64,000 bases of DNA from CAZENU01 sp965222125 (GCA_965222125.1 CBDCTC010000004.1:142747-206746), one strand, 5' to 3'. Counted from the stretch's first letter, positions 23,942-33,279 are shown. The notes: a model not told the origin generated them from the sequence alone. Numbers and translations are program-made.

Positions 23942-25807
23942 CTATCGGGCGGCCAGCGGCTCGGACCGCGGCCCGTTCGACGCGAGTGAGGACTCCGGGA
24001 CCGCGTCCGCCAGGTCGAGCGCCTCAATCTTCGGCTGAGGGACCAAGCCGTCCGTCGTCCATCCCCGCGCACGGTAGTAGCCGTCGACCATCATGTCTAG
24101 GTCGCTCCGGGACAGACCGACACCCCGGGCCACGCCGTCCTCGAGTTTTTCGTCGAGGATCCTCGGCGGGAGGGTGTCGTCGGTGCGGGCCCAGCCCTCG
24201 CGGATGTTGAACAGCTTCTTCAGGTTGTTGATGCGCTCCCCGGCGAGCCTCAGGTCGGCTCCGTTCATCGACATGCCGGTCACGCGTTCGTAGATGTCGG
24301 CCGACTCCTCGTAGAAGTCGTCGAAGGCCTTGCGCAGGAACTTACACCATATCAGGGAGTCCATGACGGCGGAGACGTCCTCGCCCTCCATCGCAATGCG
24401 GCCGCGCTGCTCGTCCGCCTTCAGCCGGTCCACCACGGACGAGAAGTCCGCGTCGTAAGCGGACGACCTGTTGTGGCAGGCGCCGCGTGGGCTGACGGCC
24501 AGGCCCAGCGCCATCGTCTTGAGGCTTCGCGGCTCGTAGCCCGGCATCTCGAGACCCTTGACGTGCATGGCCCAGTCGCCGGAGCCCCGGCCCACCACCT
24601 CCGACGCCCTCCGGCTGCCCTCCGAGAGCAGGTCGCCCAGGCCTTCCCGGCCGGCTATGGCATGCAGCGTCTCCAGGACGGCGTCGCCGTTGCCGAAACG
24701 CAGGTCGATGCCGCCGGTATCGCCCCTGGTCAGGAGACCGCGTTCGAAGCACTCCATGGCCCAGGCGACGGTGCCGCCCGCGCTGATCGTGTCCATGCCC
24801 ATCTCGTCGCACAGCCGCGAGGCCTGGATTATCCTGTTCGGATCGTCGACGCCGACCAGCGACCCCAGGGCAAATGCGCTCTCGTACTCCACTCTACCGG
24901 CGACCCCGCCGTCGGTCGAGGCCATGATGTGGGTGCATCCGATGGTGCAGTTGGCGCAGTGGGCCGTGCTGACCTTGTGCGACTTGACGAACTCCTCGCC
25001 GCTGATCCGGTCCGACCCCTCGAAGGTCGACTTGCGAAAGTTGCGGGTTGGCAGCGTCCCCAGCCGATCGAATACCGACACGTTGGCGATCGTGCCCAGT
25101 GTGCGGTATTTCTCAGTTGCAGGGCCCAGGCTACGCCTGGTCATCTCTATGCCGATCTCGCGGAGGACATCAGGCTCGGCGACCGGAACCGGGTTGCCGC
25201 CTCGGACGGCAACGGCCTTGAGATTCTTCGAGCCCATCACCATGCCGGGCCCCGTGCGGCCGGCGTGACGGCCACCGTCGTTGCTGATGCTTGCGAACCG
25301 GACCAGCCTCTCGCCGGCCGGACCGATGCAGGCCACCCGGACTCCCGGGATCAGAGCCTTCACGGCGGCTTCGGTTTCGGACGTCGACTTGCCCATCAGG
25401 CCGGTCGCGTCGAGAAACTCCACGCCGCCGTCCGCAATCGACAGCAGGGTAGGGCCGTGCGCCCGCCCTTTGATCACCAGCGCGTCGCACCCAGCCTTCT
25501 TCAGCTCCGGCGCCAGGAAGCTGGACGACAGCGAGTCTCCGACGAAGCCGGTCAGCGGCGACTTGGTCACCACGGCGAACTTGCTCGAGGTGGTCAGCCG
25601 GCTGCCGACCAGCGGGCTGGTCACGAATATCAGGGGGTTGTAAGGGGACACGGGGTCCGCGCCAGCCGGACAGTGCCGGTGAAGCAGGTAGACGCCGAGC
25701 CCGTCGCCGCCGACGAAGCGGCGGAGCACGTCTTCGGCAAGAGGCTCCCACCACGAGTCGCGCGTGGACAGATCGACTACCAGAGCACGGCCGTTGTACC
25801 CGAACAC
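23942..25807 (-). CDS. Aldehyde ferredoxin oxidoreductase family protein
   Basis: The 621-residue product has the AOR layout. The N-terminal tungstopterin domain starts FGYNGRALVVDLSTRDSWWEP and contains SRLTTSSKFAVVTKSPLTGF and GRTGPGMVMGSKNLKAVAVRG. The [4Fe-4S] ligands are in HCANCTIGCTH, with a further Cys in DSLIWCKF. AORs oxidise aldehydes to acids with ferredoxin using a tungsten bis-pterin; the physiological aldehyde is unknown. The GTG start at 25807 follows the moaD-like gene by seven bases, with its ribosome-binding site (GGAGG) inside the moaD end. The dedicated sulfur carrier next to it supports its assignment as a pterin enzyme. Confidence 0.93.
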   Translation of the reverse strand: MFGYNGRALVVDLSTRDSWWEPLAEDVLRRFVGGDGLGVYLLHRHCPAGADPVSPYNPLIFVTSPLVGSRLTTSSKFAVVTKSPLTGFVGDSLSSSFLAPELKKAGCDALVIKGRAHGPTLLSIADGGVEFLDATGLMGKSTSETEAAVKALIPGVRVACIGPAGERLVRFASISNDGGRHAGRTGPGMVMGSKNLKAVAVRGGNPVPVAEPDVLREIGIEMTRRSLGPATEKYRTLGTIANVSVFDRLGTLPTRNFRKSTFEGSDRISGEEFVKSHKVSTAHCANCTIGCTHIMASTDGGVAGRVEYESAFALGSLVGVDDPNRIIQASRLCDEMGMDTISAGGTVAWAMECFERGLLTRGDTGGIDLRFGNGDAVLETLHAIAGREGLGDLLSEGSRRASEVVGRGSGDWAMHVKGLEMPGYEPRSLKTMALGLAVSPRGACHNRSSAYDADFSSVVDRLKADEQRGRIAMEGEDVSAVMDSLIWCKFLRKAFDDFYEESADIYERVTGMSMNGADLRLAGERINNLKKLFNIREGWARTDDTLPPRILDEKLEDGVARGVGLSRSDLDMMVDGYYRARGWTTDGLVPQPKIEALDLADAVPESSLASNGPRSEPLAAR

Positions 25808-25814
25808 TCGGTCG

Positions 25815-26135
25815 CTAGCCTCCCGCCTGGCTGGAGAATAGAAGGAGCCTATCCCCAGGGCCTATGTCGAGCCGCCCGCCGTCGACGAAGGCGGTGCCGT
25901 TCACGTTGAGCACGTGGCTCTCGAGCAGTCCCGTCCCGTCCTTGTCGATCACGCTGCCGACCAGCGCGGGACACGCTCCCGCGATGGCGGCCACCACGTC
26001 GCTTGCCCTCGGCTCGCCGACCACCTCGATGGTGAGCTCTCGACGACCCGCCGCAAGGCGCGCCGTGCCAAACAGCTCCACCTGCAGTGTGAGGGCTGCG
26101 CCCGCGCCGCCGATTGGCCGAATCACCTTGACCAC
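25815..26135 (-). CDS. MoaD/ThiS-family sulfur carrier protein
   Basis: The 106-residue product has a ubiquitin-like fold pattern (LQVELFGTARLAAGRRELTI ... HVLNVNGTAFVDGG ... GPGDRLLLF) and ends in SSQAGG, the diglycine that is thiocarboxylated. Its position directly before the AOR gene suggests it supplies sulfur for the pterin dithiolene of the tungsten/molybdenum cofactor. The assigned GTG at 26135 gives an N-terminus about 15 residues longer than typical MoaD; an internal start is possible. No MoaE gene is in the window. Confidence 0.88.
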   Translation of the reverse strand: MVKVIRPIGGAGAALTLQVELFGTARLAAGRRELTIEVVGEPRASDVVAAIAGACPALVGSVIDKDGTGLLESHVLNVNGTAFVDGGRLDIGPGDRLLLFSSQAGG

Positions 26136-26246
26136 GGCCCCATTCTACCACCACTCGAATTCGAGCCAGCCCAGCCACAGTCAGCCCAACAACGCGGCTT
26201 TCCCTGAGTGCGCCGATTTGAGTCGACTCAAATCGGCGCGAAGACG

Positions 26247-26864
26247 TCAGTGACCCGCCTCAACGAGCGCGAGGGCCCGCTCCAAGTCGTCCGGTGTGTT
26301 GACATTGAGGAAGCTCAGCCGGCCGGGGTCTATGTCGTCGACCGCCGCCTCGGGCACCAGTCTGACCCTGACGTCGTCGAAGAAGCCCGCGATCTTCAGC
26401 TCCCGCGCCCTCAGACGCCGCTCAATGGGAGAAAGGCATGCCTTGGAGTACGCTGCGTGGGTGGGCTCCGGACGCCCATCTAGCACGGGCACCACTGCGT
26501 CGTATTCGCCACGTTCATCCAGGATGTGCCTCAGCAGTCGCCGGTTGAGGAACGGCATGTCGCAGGCGACGACGAGCCCCCAATCGGCAGAGGCCGCCGA
26601 CAGGCCGGTGAATATGCCGCCCAGGGAGCCGCAGTCGGGGTACGCGTCCACGATGACTTGGGTAGAGTCGGGTAGGGGAAGCCGTTCGGCCTGTTCCAGG
26701 TCCGCGACGACGACGACCGTCTGATCGACCACGTCGGCGAGGCGGTCGATGACCCTCCGCACCAGGGGCTTGCCCCCGAGCAGCTCCACGGCCTTGTTGC
26801 GCCCCAGTCTCCGGCTCCTGCCGCCGGCGAGGACTATTCCTGCAACGTCTATACTGTCCGTCAT
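26247..26864 (-). CDS. mobA: Molybdenum cofactor guanylyltransferase
   Basis: The 205-residue protein begins MTDSIDVAGIVLAGGRSRRL, with the nucleotidyltransferase motif LAGGRSRRLGRNKA, then VVACDMPFLNRRLL (metal-binding Asp), AAYSKACLSPIERRL and FLNVNTPDDLERAL. MobA converts the pterin cofactor to its guanine-dinucleotide form, which formate dehydrogenase requires. It lies with two moeA genes and the pterin enzymes. The ATG at 26864 is chosen over a frame extension of 14 codons that does not match the family. Confidence 0.93.
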   Translation of the reverse strand: MTDSIDVAGIVLAGGRSRRLGRNKAVELLGGKPLVRRVIDRLADVVDQTVVVVADLEQAERLPLPDSTQVIVDAYPDCGSLGGIFTGLSAASADWGLVVACDMPFLNRRLLRHILDERGEYDAVVPVLDGRPEPTHAAYSKACLSPIERRLRARELKIAGFFDDVRVRLVPEAAVDDIDPGRLSFLNVNTPDDLERALALVEAGH

Positions 26865-26951
26865 GAAGGCACCATCCCGTCCGGCCGCATTGGCCCTGTG
26901 GAACATCCTTCCATCGGTGCGTCCACGGGAGTACGGTGCCGGGATCCGACT

Positions 26952-28883
26952 TCAGCCGACATTTGCGACTATCTCCCCCATGCCTGAAACGTCGTAGCCG
27001 CCCAGCTCCTCGACTTGGGACCTGAAACCGTCGTCACGCAGGAGCTCGAGCATCGGCCGCAGCAGGTCGCTATCGTGGACCTCACGCGGCATCACCAGGT
27101 CGTACCGCTCGTTCCGCAGCGGCACGAAGTCGAGCCCGACGGCCTTTGCAGCTGAGAAGACGCCCATGCCCGTGTCCACGCGTCCAGCGGAAACGGCCGC
27201 CGCCACGGCCAGGTGGCTGTACTCCTCCCGATCATAACCGCGTACCCGGCGCGAGTCCAGCCGCGCCTCTCGCAGCATGTAGTCGAACAGCACGCGGGTG
27301 CCGGAGCCTCGCTGCCGATTGACGTACCTGATGTCGCCGCGCAGCGTGTCGTCCAGACCCGCGATCGACTTGGGATTGCCCGGCGCGACGATGAGCCCCT
27401 GAACGCGGTGGGTCAGGTTGACCAGCACGACGTCGCCCTCGACGTATCGCCGCACGAAGGCGACGTTGTACTCCCCGGTGCGCTCGTCCAGCAGGTGACT
27501 GCCGGCGACGTGCGCCTCTCCGCGTTTCAGGGCCAACAGACCGCCCAGGCTGCCGACGTTGGACGACGCCAGCGTCGTCGCGGGGTCCACGCGGCGCAGC
27601 TCGCTGGCGAGCAGGTCAAGGACGATGTCGTGACTCCCGGATGCGACTATCGTGCGCTCCAGCTCGTGAGCCGGCCGCAGCAGGGCGGCGCGGACTTCGC
27701 TGCCTGCGTCGAGTCCCTCGGAGAACCGCGGTATGCGCACGAGTCCGTCGGCCCGGACCATCGACGTGATTACGCCCGCGCCGCGCTGCAACGGTGTCGC
27801 GACCATCTTCCCGCGCACGCGCCCGAGCCTCACGCGCAGGTAGTCGTCCTCACCCATCGGCGAGCTCACCTTTCGGCTGATCGTCGCGGCGATGGACTGG
27901 CGTTCGGAGGGTGGCAGCCCAAGCATGTGCTCGACGAGCGGACGGACGATGATCTCGCACGTGATCGCGGCCGACACCGAGTAGCCCGGTATGCCGATCA
28001 CCGGCGTATCCCGCACGACGCCCAGCACGACGGGATGACCGGGCCGCACGGCGATCCCGTGGACCAGCAGCTCTCCCATCTCCTCGACGACCGCCGCGGT
28101 GTAGTCCTCAGAACCCGCGGACGAGCCGGCGTTGACCAGCACCACGTCGGCGGTCTCCAGGGCGTCGGCCAGCGCAGACTTGAGGTTGCCGCGGTCGTCC
28201 GGAACGGGCGGCCGCCGGTCGGCGTCCGCGCCCCACTCTTCGACCATAGCGCCGAGCATCAGCCCGTTCGACTCGATGATCTCAGATGGGCCGGGCGTGC
28301 TGCCCACGGCCACGAGCTCGTTGCCCGTTGGCATGACAGCGACCTTCGGATGGCGTCGCACGTCGACGTGGCTCAGCCCGGCCGCCGCGCACGCGGCCAG
28401 GTCCTGAGGCCTGAGCCGATGCCCGCCGGGAAGCAGCAGCTCTGTGGCCGCTATGTCCTCGCCCAGCGCCCTGACGTGCTGGTAGGGCGGTACCGCTGCC
28501 TGGACCTCGATCGTCCGCTCGTCGACCTGATGGATGACCTCGATCATGATGACCGCGTCGAACTCGTCGGGTATCGGGTCGCCGGTGTCGACCCAGGTCC
28601 CCTGACGGCCGATCTCGAGCCGTACCGGCGAGGTCTCCGTCGCGCCGACGGTGTCTGCGGAGCGCACCGCCGCCCCGTCCATCGCTGACGAGTCGTAGTG
28701 AGGCGAAGAGAGCAGGGCGGTGACCGGCCCCGCGGTCACGCGGCCGGCGGCTGCTTCCAGGTGCACGGCCTCGGCTGCGGTGCGTTCGCGTCCGCCGACT
28801 CTGTCCAGCGCCGCGTGGAACTTGGAAACCGCCTCGTGCAGAGGGACGTCCTGCAGGTAGTACCGTCGACCGGTGCGCGGCAT
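26952..28883 (-). CDS. MoeA fused to a periplasmic-binding-protein-like domain
   Basis: The 643-residue protein has a complete MoeA part (about residues 1-405) with SPHYDSSAMDGAAV, the MoCF-binding motif VLVNAGSSAGSEDYT and GIPGYSVSAAITCEI. A second domain of about 230 residues follows, resembling PBP-like domains found in ModE/MoeA fusions (PF12727), with RQRGSGTRVLFDYML as its oxyanion-binding loop. MoeA inserts molybdate or tungstate into adenylylated pterin; the extra domain could sense or bind the oxyanion. The ATG at 28883 sits one base after the moeA stop codon. Similar fusions are known in archaea and several anaerobes. Confidence 0.9.
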   Translation of the reverse strand: MPRTGRRYYLQDVPLHEAVSKFHAALDRVGGRERTAAEAVHLEAAAGRVTAGPVTALLSSPHYDSSAMDGAAVRSADTVGATETSPVRLEIGRQGTWVDTGDPIPDEFDAVIMIEVIHQVDERTIEVQAAVPPYQHVRALGEDIAATELLLPGGHRLRPQDLAACAAAGLSHVDVRRHPKVAVMPTGNELVAVGSTPGPSEIIESNGLMLGAMVEEWGADADRRPPVPDDRGNLKSALADALETADVVLVNAGSSAGSEDYTAAVVEEMGELLVHGIAVRPGHPVVLGVVRDTPVIGIPGYSVSAAITCEIIVRPLVEHMLGLPPSERQSIAATISRKVSSPMGEDDYLRVRLGRVRGKMVATPLQRGAGVITSMVRADGLVRIPRFSEGLDAGSEVRAALLRPAHELERTIVASGSHDIVLDLLASELRRVDPATTLASSNVGSLGGLLALKRGEAHVAGSHLLDERTGEYNVAFVRRYVEGDVVLVNLTHRVQGLIVAPGNPKSIAGLDDTLRGDIRYVNRQRGSGTRVLFDYMLREARLDSRRVRGYDREEYSHLAVAAAVSAGRVDTGMGVFSAAKAVGLDFVPLRNERYDLVMPREVHDSDLLRPMLELLRDDGFRSQVEELGGYDVSGMGEIVANVG

Positions 28884-28884
28884 C

Positions 28885-30117
28885 TCAGTACACCCTGACG
28901 TCAACCTCGTCGCCGGCGTAGAGCCCTCCGGCGTCCAGGGGCACCCGGACGACGCCGGACGCCCGCACCATCGTGTAGATCAGATTCGACTTGCCGAAGA
29001 TGGGCTCCGCGGACAGCGAGCCACCATCATCGGTCAACTTCACCTGAACGTAGTCCTCCCGGCCGGCAACCGACGAAATGTCGCGGGAAAGGCGGGCCCG
29101 CGCCGTCGGCAGCCGCGGAGGGGGATTGCAACCGCTCAGGGCGTATATCGTCGGCCGCACGATCAGGTCGAATACCACGACGGCCGACACCGGGTTGCCC
29201 GGCAGTCCGAACGCTGGCTTGCCGTCGATGAGCGCGATTATGGTCGGCTTGCCCGGCTTGACCGAGATCCCGTGTACGAGGACCCCGGGCGGCCCCAGCT
29301 CGTCGAAGACCCGCGCGGTCATGTCGCGGCTGCTGACCGAGCTGCCGGCGGAGAAGACCAGCACGTCGCCCCCTGCCAGACCGGCCTGGGCAGCCGCGCG
29401 CTGCGCCTCGTAGTCGTCCCCGACCAGCGCGACCGCAATCGGGGTCCCGCCGCAGTCCTCCACGAGCGCGGAGATCGTGGAGGTGTTGATGTCCCGCGTC
29501 TGGCCGTGCGCCGGCGGGGTGCGCGGAGGCACAAGCTCGTCGCCGGTCGATACGATGGACACGACCGGCCTTCGGGATACGGTGAATTCGTCAATGCCCA
29601 GCGCCAGGAGTCCGCCTATGTCCTGGGGCCGCAGCAAATGTCCGGATGGCAAGACCGCCGCTCCGGTGCGCGCGTCCTCCCCTGGCTGGATGACGTTCTC
29701 GCCGGGGGCGACCGGTCGCACGACCTCGATCGCGGAGTCGTCCAGTTGCTGTGTGTGCTCGACCATGACCACCGCGTCTGCGCCGTCCGCCAGCATCCCG
29801 CCCGTGAAGGCGACGGCAGCCTGGCCGTCGAGAAGGCTGACCTCGGGCGGTCGGCCCATCGCCACCTCGCCGACGACGTCGAAATAGGCGGGCAGGCTCT
29901 CCGAAGCGCCGAACGTGTCCCCGGCACGGACCGAGTAGCCGTCCATGGCGGAACGCGGGAAGGCCGGGAGGTCTTCCGGCGATACGATGGCGGCGCCGGT
30001 CACGCGCCCCACGGCGTCGGGGGTGGGCAGACGCTCCGTCTCCACCCGGGACACGCCGCAGTCGTGCAGGGCACGGAGCGCGTCGTCGGGAGGCAGGACG
30101 TTGAAGAACTGAGGCAT
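28885..30117 (-). CDS. moeA: Molybdopterin molybdenumtransferase MoeA
   Basis: The 410-residue protein starts MPQFFNVLPPDDALRALHDC and contains FPRSAMDGYSVRAGDTFGAS, VVSIVSTGDELV, the MoCF motif VLVFSAGSSVSSRDMT and AFGLPGNPVSAVVVFDLI. It has the full MoeA length. It catalyses metal insertion into the pterin during cofactor assembly. Together with the fused copy downstream it forms a two-MoeA set; in other organisms one such paralogue serves tungsten and the other molybdenum, which is a possibility here. A TATAAT box lies 28 bases upstream. Confidence 0.93.
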   Translation of the reverse strand: MPQFFNVLPPDDALRALHDCGVSRVETERLPTPDAVGRVTGAAIVSPEDLPAFPRSAMDGYSVRAGDTFGASESLPAYFDVVGEVAMGRPPEVSLLDGQAAVAFTGGMLADGADAVVMVEHTQQLDDSAIEVVRPVAPGENVIQPGEDARTGAAVLPSGHLLRPQDIGGLLALGIDEFTVSRRPVVSIVSTGDELVPPRTPPAHGQTRDINTSTISALVEDCGGTPIAVALVGDDYEAQRAAAQAGLAGGDVLVFSAGSSVSSRDMTARVFDELGPPGVLVHGISVKPGKPTIIALIDGKPAFGLPGNPVSAVVVFDLIVRPTIYALSGCNPPPRLPTARARLSRDISSVAGREDYVQVKLTDDGGSLSAEPIFGKSNLIYTMVRASGVVRVPLDAGGLYAGDEVDVRVY

Positions 30118-30144
30118 GGCGCGCCTTCCATCGTTAGATTGCCC

Positions 30145-30150
30145 ATTATA
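30145..30150 (-). promoter_or_regulatory. Probable -10 box upstream of moeA
   Basis: TATAAT on the minus strand lies 28 bases before the moeA ATG. The region that should contain a -35 box is very GC-rich (GAAGGC at the right distance), so the site would be weak or activator-dependent. Confidence 0.45.
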
Positions 30151-30227
30151 GCGGCCGCGCGCGGGCGGCCTTCCGGAGTGGCACGCCTCCCGACCGGCCT
30201 CGATGCCGGTGACGCGGCTGCGGCAGG

Positions 30228-31148
30228 CTAGACGGGCATCGTGCGGCCGGTCAGCTTTCGGCCGGCGTCCGGCAGCTTCCGGTCCGGCGTGCCGACGATC
30301 TTGGCGCCGATCTCCTCGATGATGAACCGTGCCCGCTCCTCGGCTGTCATCGACGGGTCGCCCCAGCCGAACGACATCGTGACCCCGGCCTGGTTGCAGG
30401 CGTCGCGCACCGTGTCCATCGCGCTGCGAAGCTCTCGCAGTTTCGGGTCGGTCTCGCCCTCCCGGTCGAAATAGCCCTTGTAGTCGAGGATGCCGTGGGA
30501 CATCGCCATGTCGCCCGGGCCCCACTCGCAGTAGTAGATGCCGGGAGTCGCCGCGATCGCGTGGGCGTTCTGCACGCCGTGCCTGTCCTCGATCTTGATG
30601 CCGAGCAGCAACTCCCCGTCAGGGTTCAGGGGCCAGGCGTCGGCCTTGTGCAGGTACTCCTGTGGGCTGACTCCCCAAATCGACGCCGCGAACTCCGTGT
30701 CTCCCTGGCCCCGCAGGCCTTCGGGCAGGCCTTGGTCTCGACCTATGGTCTGGAAGGGATATCTGCACGCCGCCACAAAAGCGCGAACGGCGTCGGGGTC
30801 GCGCGCGTGGTCGACCCACAGGCCGTGGACGCCGGCGGCGAGTATTTGCCGCGCCTGCCAGGTGTTGGCCATGATCTCCTCGCGCGTCACGGCGTTCGCC
30901 GGAAGGGACGCCAGCACGGCGGGCGTCTGGTGGCCGCTGGCAGTCGGGCCGCCGTCCTTCAGGCCCTGCATGAACTGCGAGAGGCCCTTGGGGTCGAACG
31001 GCTGGTGCTCGAACCCGATCAGCATGACGTCCGCCCACGTCCCGGCCCACTCCAGACCCGTCTCATACCTCAGATCGTGGGTCGGGCCCTGAGTGATGTA
31101 GGCCGGCTGGCCCTGCTCGATCAGGTCAATGACCTTGTTGACTCGCAT
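30228..31148 (-). CDS. HpcH/HpaI-family aldolase
   Basis: The 306-residue protein has the class II pyruvate aldolase pattern: GLEWAGTWADVMLIGFEHQP near the N-terminus, ILAAGVHGLWVDHA, a metal-binding glutamate in LLGIKIEDRHG and CEWGPGDMAMSHG as the phosphate/metal site. Relatives cleave or form 4-hydroxy-2-oxo acids to pyruvate plus an aldehyde, or act as citryl/malyl lyases. The role near formate metabolism is not clear. A second, more canonical member is at 45855-46625. Confidence 0.85.
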   Translation of the reverse strand: MRVNKVIDLIEQGQPAYITQGPTHDLRYETGLEWAGTWADVMLIGFEHQPFDPKGLSQFMQGLKDGGPTASGHQTPAVLASLPANAVTREEIMANTWQARQILAAGVHGLWVDHARDPDAVRAFVAACRYPFQTIGRDQGLPEGLRGQGDTEFAASIWGVSPQEYLHKADAWPLNPDGELLLGIKIEDRHGVQNAHAIAATPGIYYCEWGPGDMAMSHGILDYKGYFDREGETDPKLRELRSAMDTVRDACNQAGVTMSFGWGDPSMTAEERARFIIEEIGAKIVGTPDRKLPDAGRKLTGRTMPV

Positions 31149-31203
31149 GACGACGCGCCTCCGTAAGTTACCCGCCCGGCCGCCGTCGGCGAGCGGGCCG
31201 ATG

Positions 31204-32823
31204 TTATAGACCGAGGATGTTCCCCTCGTCGTCTACGTCCAACTCCCGCGGGGAGCCGGGTAGGCCCGGCATCGTCATCATCGTTCCCGCGATGGGGTAG
31301 ATGAACCCGGCGCCGACGGACGCCCTGACGTCGTTGACCTCGAACGTGTAACTGGAAGGGCGCGCCTTGAGCGTGGGCTTGTGGGACAGCGACAGGTGGG
31401 TCTTCGCCATGCAGACCGGCAGGCCGCCCCAACCCAGCTTTTCGAACTGCCTCAGCTTGCGCCGCGCGGCGGCGTCCCACGTCACCGACTCCGCGCCGTA
31501 GACCTTAGTCGCCAGCGCCCGGACCTTGTCCTGGATGCCGGCGTCTTCAGGATAGAGATACGTGACCTCTATCCCGTCGCCGCTTGCCGCGTCCGCGACG
31601 GCCATCGCCAGATCGGTGCCGCCGGCTCCGCCATCCTCGAAGACGTTGCTCTCGACGGCAGCCTGCGCACCGGCGGCCTCCGCCCTGGACTTGAGGATAG
31701 CCACCTCGGCCGGCGTATCCGTGGGGAAACGGTTGATCGCCACGACCACCGGCAGACCGAAGGCCCGCACCAGCTCCACGTCGTGCTCGACGTTCGCCAC
31801 GCCCTTCTCGACCGCGCCCTCGTCGGGCGTGTCCAGCTCCCGGAACCTCACTCCGCCGTGGGACTTGACCGCTCTGACCGTCGAGACGAGCACCACGGCA
31901 CTGGGCTCCAGGTCGTTGAACCGCGCCTTGATGTGCATGAACTTCTCGAAGCCCAGGTCGGCGCCGAAACCGGCCTCCGTCACGACGAAGTCCGAGTAGC
32001 CGAGAGCGAGCCTGTCGGCGACGACGGAGTTACAGCCGTGCGCGATGTTTCCAAACGGCCCGGTGTGGACCAGTACCGGCTGACCCTCCAGGGTCTGTAC
32101 CAGATTGGGCTGGATGGCGTACCTGAGCAGCGACATCATCGACCCGACGGCCCGGACGTCCGAGGCGGTAACCGGCCCGTCGTCGCCGAACCCGACTATC
32201 ATTCGGCCCAGCCTGTCGCGAAGGTCGGCCAGGTCGGACGACAGGGCGAGTACGGCCATTACCTCAGAGGCCGTGACAATGTCGAAGCCGGTCTCGCGGA
32301 CCGGCGCGTTGTTGGGGCCGCCGATCCCGGTAATGATCGTGCGAAGCGCTCTCTCTTCGACGTCGACGACCCGGCGCCACGTTATGTCTTCGGGCGCGAA
32401 GCCTGGAAGCTGGCCTCGATAGGCCGCGTTGTCGGTCAGCGCCGCGAGCAGGTTGTGTGCCGACCCGACGGCGTGGGCGTCCCCGGTGAAGTGGATGTTG
32501 ATCTCGTCCTCGGGAACGACAATAGCGGCCCCTCCACCGGTGCCGCCGCCCTTGATGCCGAATATCGGGCCCAGCGACGGCTCGCGCAGTGTGGCGGCAG
32601 CGCGGTAGCCGAGGCGGCCGAGGGCCTGTGTAAGGCCCACCGTGGTCGTGGTCTTGCCTTCGCCGGCGCGCGTGGGGGTCATGCCGGTGACCAGGACCAG
32701 CTTGCCGCGAGGGCCATCGGTGCGAATCGCGTCGAGGGCTATCTTGGCCTTGTGCCTGCCGTAGGGGATGACGTGCTCTGGGGCCAGGCCCATCGAATCC
32801 GCAATCTCGGCAATGGGGCGCAT
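31204..32823 (-). CDS. fhs: Formate--tetrahydrofolate ligase
   Basis: The 539-residue product is collinear with Fhs. It shows the ATP-binding P-loop MTPTRAGEGKTTTTVGL, then REPSLGPIFGIKGGGTGGG, NIHFTGDAHAVGSAHNLLAA and VAINRFPTDT. It makes 10-formyl-THF from formate, ATP and THF, or runs in reverse. With formate dehydrogenase on the same strand it provides the first steps of the methyl branch of one-carbon metabolism; no CO dehydrogenase/acetyl-CoA synthase is in the window. The ATG at 32823 has AGGAGG seven bases upstream; a 12-codon extension is not used. Confidence 0.97.
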   Translation of the reverse strand: MRPIAEIADSMGLAPEHVIPYGRHKAKIALDAIRTDGPRGKLVLVTGMTPTRAGEGKTTTTVGLTQALGRLGYRAAATLREPSLGPIFGIKGGGTGGGAAIVVPEDEINIHFTGDAHAVGSAHNLLAALTDNAAYRGQLPGFAPEDITWRRVVDVEERALRTIITGIGGPNNAPVRETGFDIVTASEVMAVLALSSDLADLRDRLGRMIVGFGDDGPVTASDVRAVGSMMSLLRYAIQPNLVQTLEGQPVLVHTGPFGNIAHGCNSVVADRLALGYSDFVVTEAGFGADLGFEKFMHIKARFNDLEPSAVVLVSTVRAVKSHGGVRFRELDTPDEGAVEKGVANVEHDVELVRAFGLPVVVAINRFPTDTPAEVAILKSRAEAAGAQAAVESNVFEDGGAGGTDLAMAVADAASGDGIEVTYLYPEDAGIQDKVRALATKVYGAESVTWDAAARRKLRQFEKLGWGGLPVCMAKTHLSLSHKPTLKARPSSYTFEVNDVRASVGAGFIYPIAGTMMTMPGLPGSPRELDVDDEGNILGL

Positions 32824-32859
32824 ATCTTCCTCCTGGACCGGGCGCGAAAGACGGCCCAA

Positions 32860-32887
32860 ATTGTAGCACAGGCCCTTGTCTTCCCAA
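32860..32887 (-). promoter_or_regulatory. Possible promoter of fhs
   Basis: On the minus strand TTGGGA (32887-32882) and TACAAT (32865-32860) are 16 bases apart, 37 bases before the fhs ATG. The -35 match is moderate and the spacing slightly short. Confidence 0.4.
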
Positions 32888-33057
32888 TTCGGGCCGCTAC
32901 GTCTTACGTCTGAATACCAAGGTCCTTCACACGATCGAACGGCTGGTTCGAACCCCGATACGGTGCCGACATCCGGTTACTCACTGGCGCAGTATGGGTC
33001 GGTGGCATAGCAGCCTGCGTCTTCTGAGGCGTGCGCTTTGCCGTCCAAGCCGGGGAG

Positions 33058-33279
33058 CTACAGTAGCTCCGTAAACCGCGCTACGTCCAATCCTGCTTGC
33101 CTGATGATGGCCCGCAGGGTGCCTCTGTCCAGTTCCTTATGGTCGGGAACGACGAGTTGACCGAAGGGCTCGTCTCGGCGCAATATGACATGACTGCCAC
33201 GTTGTCGCCTAGTGTAGAATCCGATTCTAAGAAGAGCTTTTGCACAATCCCGCCCCGAAATGCGAGGCAACCCGCTCAT
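33058..33279 (-). CDS. hicA: HicA-type mRNA interferase toxin
   Basis: The 73-residue protein MSGLPRISGRDCAKALLRIG has the small dsRBD-like HicA fold with the catalytic histidine in QRGSHVILRR, and ends GTLRAIIRQAGLDVARFTELL. HicA cleaves mRNA when free of HicB. The ATG at 33279 overlaps the hicB stop (ATGA), the expected toxin-after-antitoxin coupling for this order. Both partners appear intact. Confidence 0.92.
   Translation of the reverse strand: MSGLPRISGRDCAKALLRIGFYTRRQRGSHVILRRDEPFGQLVVPDHKELDRGTLRAIIRQAGLDVARFTELL

Noticed and set aside
32951..32985. GGTTCGAACCCC resembling a tRNA T-arm
   Set aside because: The flanking bases do not form a T-stem, and no acceptor, D-arm or anticodon arm can be drawn around it on either strand.
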